8,069 bases of DNA, from contig JAFZRB010000266.1 of assembly GCA_017620115.1 (NCBI GenBank), forward strand, positions 1 through 8,069, given 5' to 3'. The translations under genes were made by a program, and so were the position numbers. This DNA is from Clostridia bacterium. GTDB taxonomy: Bacteria > Bacillota > Clostridia > Christensenellales > Aristaeellaceae. The stretch's first letter is position 1. Each line of letters begins with the position of its first letter. Under the pieces are notes generated by a model. It had not been told where the DNA came from. It worked only from the letters and a program-made list of their open reading frames with translations, and did no database searches. Positions 4,982 through 8,069 of this stretch are shown here, one piece after another.

Positions 4982-7339
4982 CTATTCTTCCTGAGCCGAA
5001 GCAGCGTCGGCTTCTTGTTTCGCCTTGAATTCTTCCATCCAAACGCCGTAAGGCAGTTCCATCATCTCCGCCGGGCCGACGCCCACGTTGACGAGGTAGA
5101 TGCTTTCCAGCTCGTCGTCGGTGAGCAGCGTCGTCTCCTCCTCGACCGTCACGGAAATCTCCGTCGTCCACGGGCTGGGCGGAATCTCGTCGTCCGCCGG
5201 CTCGACCGTCGGCTCCTCCGGCTCGGCTCGGCGCATCACGACATCATACTGAAAGCGCCGCGTGGATACGCCCTGCATCTTCAGCTCGGCGTATTTCTCG
5301 CCCGCAAGGAAGCCCTCGGTGGGCAGCGCCGTGACCTCGTCGCCGATCTTCAGCGCCAGGTAGTCGATGCCGCTCTTCTTGAGCTGCCTGAGCACGGCGC
5401 CGTTGATCGTCCAGCGATAGGCGTAGTCGCCGCCCACGGACACCGCTTCGTCTACCTGAGCGGTCAGGATCATGGTGTTCGGTTCGGCGTCCTGCGGTTC
5501 GGCCGCGGGATCCGGCGTCGGGGCCGGTTCGGTTTCTTCCTCCTCGACGGGGACGGGCTCCGCCCAGCTGAACAGCTCCGTGGTGAACACCGGCTTATAG
5601 TCCTCGTCAAAGGCGAAGCCCTGCGCCGATTCGAGCGAGAGCGTCAGTTCCAGCTCCTCGCCGTCCAGCGTCAGCGTGGACATCGGCGCGTCCTGTTCGT
5701 CCGCCTTGTCGACGCTCACCTGGTCGTACTCGTGCTTGGACTTGCCGCTGCCGCTGGAGTGCGGCTGGTAGGTTCCCCCGCCGCCGCCTCCGCCACCGCC
5801 GCCTCCGCCGCCGCGGTGAATCTTCTTCAGCTCGATGGCCTCCGGCCAGACGGTCACGTTGCCCGCCCGGTCCCGCACCTGCAGCATTTCCGCCGCGATG
5901 ACCGTTTCTTCCTCCGCGACGAAGGCGAATGTCTCTTCCCCCTCGAGCGGCGTCCATGTCTCGCCGCCGTCGAGCGAGACGGCGTCCAGTCCGCTCAGCG
6001 CGTCAGACACCGCGACGGTCATGGCGTAGCTTTCGCTCTCCGTGTCGATGTAAACGATCTCAGGCGGCGTGAAATCCAGCATGAGGCTGTATTTATCGGT
6101 CGCCGAGACCACGTCGCCCAGATCGTCCAGCATCACGAAGCGCAGAACGTACTCGCCCTCCTCCGTGGCCGTATACACGCCGTTCTCCGCCAGCGCGAAC
6201 CGCTTGCCGTACTCGATCACGGCATACTCCCAATACGCCTCGTCAGCGGGGATACCGCTCATCGTGAACACGGGCCGCAGGCAACCCCAGGCACCGTCCA
6301 CATAGTTTTCCGCGTCGACGGCGAGCGCGATGTCGTCTTCTGCCGGTTCTTTCGTGGGTTCTTCAATAGGCTCAACGGTCGGTTCCTCTGTCGGTTCGGC
6401 GGTCGGTTCTCCCATCGGCTCTTCTGTTGGTTCGGCAATCGGTTCCCCTGTCGGCTCGGCAGTCGATTCTGCCGCGGGCTCTTCTGTCGGCTCGGCGGTC
6501 GGTTCCCCTGTCGGCTCGCTCACCGGTTCATGATCCGGCTCTTCACCGGGTTTCACAATCGGCTCGAGCCACACATAGAAGGTCGTTTCTTCCTCCGGAT
6601 CGGCGCGGTCCCGGCCGTCGTCTGTTTCGCCCGGCGCGATCTCAGATACGAACAGCTCCTTCTCCCTGATGTCCTTGATGACACGGTCGTCGACCAGGAA
6701 CACAAAGCGCTCGATGTATTTCCGCCTGAGCTTCTCGATCACGAGTGTCTCGTCCTTGCAGAGGACCAGCTCGTGTTCGTTCTCTTCCTCCGCCTCTTCG
6801 TCCCGCTCGATCAGCGCGTGACACAGCTCGTCCAGCGCGCCCGCCGCCACGGTTCCGTCGTCATCGTAGAACCAGGCTTCGCTGTCCTTCCATATGCCTT
6901 CCCAGTCTATGGGCTCCGGTGTCTCAGCGGGAGGATCGGCCGGCCCGGAAGGCTCCGCGGGCGCGTCGCCGGGCTCCGACGTAGAATCCATCGGCGTATC
7001 GGCAGGCGGCGCATCCTCAGGAGGTTCGTCTTCCGGCGCATCCGGTTCCATGGGCGTCCCGGCCGGCGTTTCTTCCGGCGCTCCGTCCGGTTGCGCTGGC
7101 TCGGAAGGCGCGTCCGGCTGAGCCGGCGGCGTGCCTTCCTGCGGATCGGGCTGCGGGTCGGGAACGGGATCCGCGGGCGTAGGCTCCGCGACCGGTTCCG
7201 GCAGATCGCCGTCGCCCGTGTCTTCTGGGGCCTGTATCCCGTCATCCGCGGGCGGCTGAGGATCGACGTCCTCCGCGCCGACGACCAGCGGCGCCGCCAG
7301 CAGGCAGGCTATCAGAAAGCCGCACAGCAGCTTTTTCAT
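4982..7339 (-). CDS. Large secreted multi-module protein with EPT repeats, Ig-like domains and Gly hinge
   Basis: A 785-residue exported protein that I do not recognise as a named family. The positions below count from the chosen start. Residues 1-21 are a signal peptide (MKKLLCGFLIAC..., VGA-ED cleavage). Residues about 24-143 are a low-complexity Pro/Glu/Asp/Ala linker. About 144-262 is a predicted folded segment with a charged helical part (DEEAEEENEHE near 180-190) and the strand-rich KLRRKYIERFVFLVDDRVI. Residues 270-333 are EPT-type tetrapeptide repeats. About 336-508 look like two Ig-like beta domains; the second carries FTPPEIVYIDT, SDALSGLDAVSLDGGETW and VRDRAGNVTVW, typical of bacterial surface Ig modules. 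Residues 510-522 are thirteen glycines. About 555-705 is a further beta-rich domain split by an acidic Pro linker, and 715-785 is a final segment. No LPXTG sorting motif, SLH domain or C-terminal membrane helix is seen. It is first in the operon. The start used is ATG at 7339 because GAGGG at 7352-7348 is well spaced from it; an in-frame ATG at 7354 would add five residues. A role as a surface scaffold or sensor is only a guess. Confidence 0.85.
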   Translation of the reverse strand: MKKLLCGFLIACLLAAPLVVGAEDVDPQPPADDGIQAPEDTGDGDLPEPVAEPTPADPVPDPQPDPQEGTPPAQPDAPSEPAQPDGAPEETPAGTPMEPDAPEDEPPEDAPPADTPMDSTSEPGDAPAEPSGPADPPAETPEPIDWEGIWKDSEAWFYDDDGTVAAGALDELCHALIERDEEAEEENEHELVLCKDETLVIEKLRRKYIERFVFLVDDRVIKDIREKELFVSEIAPGETDDGRDRADPEEETTFYVWLEPIVKPGEEPDHEPVSEPTGEPTAEPTEEPAAESTAEPTGEPIAEPTEEPMGEPTAEPTEEPTVEPIEEPTKEPAEDDIALAVDAENYVDGAWGCLRPVFTMSGIPADEAYWEYAVIEYGKRFALAENGVYTATEEGEYVLRFVMLDDLGDVVSATDKYSLMLDFTPPEIVYIDTESESYAMTVAVSDALSGLDAVSLDGGETWTPLEGEETFAFVAEEETVIAAEMLQVRDRAGNVTVWPEAIELKKIHRGGGGGGGGGGGGGTYQPHSSGSGKSKHEYDQVSVDKADEQDAPMSTLTLDGEELELTLSLESAQGFAFDEDYKPVFTTELFSWAEPVPVEEEETEPAPTPDPAAEPQDAEPNTMILTAQVDEAVSVGGDYAYRWTINGAVLRQLKKSGIDYLALKIGDEVTALPTEGFLAGEKYAELKMQGVSTRRFQYDVVMRRAEPEEPTVEPADDEIPPSPWTTEISVTVEEETTLLTDDELESIYLVNVGVGPAEMMELPYGVWMEEFKAKQEADAASAQEE
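5774..5812 (-). repeat. Thirteen-glycine tract (GGN codon run)
   Basis: Thirteen consecutive glycine codons on the minus strand join the Ig-like part to the C-terminal beta-rich half of the large secreted protein. The codons are mixed (GGC, GGA, GGT, GGG), so it is not a pure trinucleotide run, but it is the most repetitive GC block in the window. It is flanked by HR and by a Ser/Gly/Lys-rich stretch and probably acts as a flexible hinge. Confidence 0.9.
6341..6520 (-). repeat. Fifteen tandem xEPT tetrapeptide repeats (12-bp unit)
   Basis: Fifteen consecutive four-residue units of the form xEPT, with variants such as EEPA, AEST, GEPI and KEPA, are encoded by imperfect 12-bp repeats. A higher-order 12-residue unit, GEPx-AEPT-EEPx, occurs three times (6473-6508, 6413-6448 and 6377-6412), the last two directly adjacent. 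This suggests growth by duplication of a 36-bp block. Such Pro/Glu/Thr repeats commonly form extended stalks in surface proteins, and here they separate two folded parts of one polypeptide. Confidence 0.9.
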
Positions 7340-7347
7340 GGTTCCAT

Positions 7348-7352
7348 CCCTC
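7348..7352 (-). promoter_or_regulatory. Ribosome binding site choosing the inner ATG of the large secreted protein
   Basis: GAGGG on the minus strand is followed by 8 nt and the ATG at 7339-7337, which starts a classic signal peptide (MKKLL...). The in-frame ATG at 7354-7352 overlaps this site and has no good Shine-Dalgarno sequence of its own, so the shorter protein is preferred. Confidence 0.65.
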
Positions 7353-7359
7353 ATTTCAT

Positions 7360-7374
7360 TTGCGCAGCGCGCAA
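7360..7374. promoter_or_regulatory. Dyad TTGCGC-N3-GCGCAA in operon leader
   Basis: A perfect 6-bp inverted repeat with a 3-nt centre, ending 8 nt upstream of the GAGGG ribosome site of the first operon gene. It could be a repressor operator or a small RNA hairpin near the ribosome site. Only the symmetry is seen; function is inferred. Confidence 0.35.
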
Positions 7375-7395
7375 TGGCATTAACTGCAAGTTAGA

Positions 7396-7405
7396 CATCC
7401 GGATG
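7396..7405. promoter_or_regulatory. Perfect 10-bp palindrome CATCCGGATG
   Basis: A short perfect palindrome in the middle of the operon leader. A 10-bp palindrome in a region of this size is not rare by chance, so it is offered only as a candidate protein-binding site. Confidence 0.25.
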
Positions 7406-7454
7406 ACCTGAATAGTTTCAAAAAACCTGTAAACATTTGCCGAACATCCCCGCC

Positions 7455-7466
7455 GTTTTGCAAAAC
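7455..7466. promoter_or_regulatory. Perfect 12-bp palindrome GTTTTGCAAAAC
   Basis: A perfect 12-bp palindrome about 115 nt upstream of the first operon start. With the central TTGCAA it has the form of an operator for a dimeric regulator such as a LacI- or GntR-type protein. No regulator is encoded in the window and the identity of any binder is unknown. Confidence 0.35.
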
Positions 7467-7496
7467 AGAGCATCGCTCCGCGTGGAAAGACCGCGC

Positions 7497-7527
7497 AAAA
7501 AAGAGGAGGCGCGCTCGGCGTCTCCTC
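7497..7527 (-). terminator. Rho-independent terminator of ppdK
   Basis: On the minus strand GAGGAG (7527-7522) pairs with CTCCTC (7508-7503). One A/C mismatch and three further GC pairs close on a 5-nt loop, and six T residues (7502-7497) follow directly. It begins about 25 nt after the ppdK stop. It separates ppdK transcription from the five-gene operon and is not a terminator on the plus strand. Confidence 0.9.
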
Positions 7528-7552
7528 CCGGAAAGGATATGCAATTCAGCGA

Positions 7553-8069
7553 TCAGGCGTTCTTCTTCGCCTTGATGGCCGCCTGCGCGGCGCTCAGACG
7601 GGCGATCGGCACGCGGAACGGGCTGCAGGATACGTAGTTCAGGCCAACCTCGTTGCAGAACTCAATGGACGACGGATCGCCGCCATGCTCGCCGCAGATG
7701 CCGCAGTGCAGCTTGGGATTGGCGCCCTTGCCCAGATCGACGGCCATCTTGATCAGGCGGCCGACGCCCACGGTGTCCAGACGGGTGAAGGGATCGGACT
7801 CGTAGATCTTGTTCTGGTAGTACGCGGGCAGGAACTTGCCGGCGTCGTCGCGGCTGAAGCCGAAGGTCATCTGGGTCAGGTCGTTGGTGCCGAAGCAGAA
7901 GAACTCCGCCTCGTTCGCGATCTCGCCCGCCGTGAGCGCGGCACGCGGAATCTCGATCATCGTGCCGACCTCGTAGTTGAGCTTGATCTCGGCCGCCTGG
8001 ATCTCCTCGTTCGCGACGTGCACGACGATGTCCTTGACGAACTTGAACTCCTTGATGTCGCCCGTGAGC
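7553..8069 (-). CDS. ppdK: Pyruvate, phosphate dikinase, C-terminal part (5' end outside window)
   Basis: Cytoplasmic enzyme that interconverts pyruvate, ATP and phosphate with phosphoenolpyruvate, AMP and pyrophosphate; in many anaerobes it works at the PEP/pyruvate node of glycolysis or gluconeogenesis. The visible 171 residues are the end of the C-terminal PEP/pyruvate-binding barrel of a protein normally near 870-900 residues. Diagnostic motifs are VGTMIEIPRA (Glu39 of the fragment, a metal ligand in the family), FGTNDLTQMTFGFSRDD (Asp63, second metal ligand) and CGICGEHGGDPSSIEF, whose Cys125 corresponds to the catalytic general acid/base cysteine. The end, GLNYVSCSPFRVPIARL, is the normal family ending, so the gene looks intact here. 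The frame stays open to the window edge. A GTG at 8023 is internal and not a start. A strong terminator follows the TGA stop. Confidence 0.97.
   Translation of the reverse strand, partial: LTGDIKEFKFVKDIVVHVANEEIQAAEIKLNYEVGTMIEIPRAALTAGEIANEAEFFCFGTNDLTQMTFGFSRDDAGKFLPAYYQNKIYESDPFTRLDTVGVGRLIKMAVDLGKGANPKLHCGICGEHGGDPSSIEFCNEVGLNYVSCSPFRVPIARLSAAQAAIKAKKNA

Larger units (their letters stand above)
7340..7496 (-). other. Leader/promoter region of the five-gene operon
   Basis: About 157 nt between the ppdK terminator and the first operon gene. It is more AT-rich than its surroundings and should hold the operon promoter. TTTACA (minus strand, near 7427-7432) and TTGAAA (near 7415-7420) resemble -35 boxes, but neither has a good -10 at 16-18 nt, so no promoter is called. 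Three small dyads lie here and are listed separately. No regulator gene is encoded in the window. Confidence 0.5.

Noticed and set aside
6330..6533. Periodic Gly-Ser-Val plus-strand peptide and a CRISPR-like repeat look
   Set aside because: The periodicity is the antisense of the xEPT coding repeats; units are 12 bp, contiguous and without spacers, so it is neither a gene nor a CRISPR array.
7304..7339. Lipobox LIAC in the signal peptide of the large secreted protein
   Set aside because: The cysteine is at residue 12 and is followed by more hydrophobic core (LLAAPLVVGA), so a signal peptidase I cut after VGA is more likely. The longer start would make the lipobox somewhat more plausible, so this is not fully excluded.
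3815..7411. Long open frame of 1,198 codons on the plus strand
   Set aside because: It covers two well-supported minus-strand genes with signal peptides and ribosome sites. Its own protein is Arg/His/Gly-rich low-complexity sequence with periodic patches mirroring the EPT repeats.
7395..7432. Possible sigma-70 promoter from TTTACA or TTGAAA
   Set aside because: No acceptable -10 hexamer lies at 16-18 nt; the nearest match, TCTAAC, is 20 nt after TTGAAA.
7553..8023. A separate 156-residue gene starting at GTG 8023
   Set aside because: The frame stays open to the window edge and the upstream residues (LTGDIKEFKFVKDIVVHV) also match pyruvate phosphate dikinase, so this is an internal codon.

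Overview
The window is a GC-rich stretch of bacterial chromosome in which every supportable gene lies on the minus strand, so the biology reads from right to left. The best organism guess is an anaerobic, GC-rich member of the Clostridia-type Firmicutes. This rests on a typical bacterial pyruvate phosphate dikinase C-terminus, strong AGGAGG-like ribosome sites, a carbohydrate importer operon, and secreted proteins with Pro/Glu linkers and poly-Gly hinges. The assignment is an inference and cannot be fixed at genus level from the sequence alone.

Layout from right to left: (1) the last 171 codons of ppdK (pyruvate, phosphate dikinase; its 5' part lies outside), closed by a strong intrinsic terminator. 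(2) A spacer of about 210 nt holding the terminator and three small perfect dyads but no convincing sigma-70 promoter. (3) A tightly packed set of five genes that looks like one operon. It starts with a 785-residue secreted, multi-module protein (acidic Pro-rich linker, EPT tetrapeptide repeats, Ig-like beta domains, a 13-Gly hinge), followed by a 382-residue exported protein with two lipoyl/HlyD-type hairpins. Next comes a 774-residue exported protein that appears to fuse a beta-propeller-like N-terminal half to a family-1 sugar-binding protein. Two ABC importer permeases of the MalF and MalG types end the set, the last truncated by the window edge. Gaps are 12, 5, 74 and 16 nt; the 74-nt gap holds a strong GC hairpin between the binding protein and the permeases.

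How the genes may work together: the fused binding protein and the two permeases form the core of a CUT1-type importer, whose ATPase is not in the window. The two upstream exported proteins are not standard parts of such an importer. Their order and spacing suggest a cell-surface or envelope assembly that is co-expressed with the importer. None of the three exported proteins has a convincing lipobox, which is unusual for a Gram-positive binding protein and raises the question of how the complex is held at the cell surface.

The most noteworthy points are this operon composition, the propeller/binding-protein fusion, the adaptor-like protein without an efflux partner, and the complete absence of TTA, CTA and TCA codons across the first three operon genes. 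No RNA genes, CRISPR arrays, insertion sequences or phage genes were seen.
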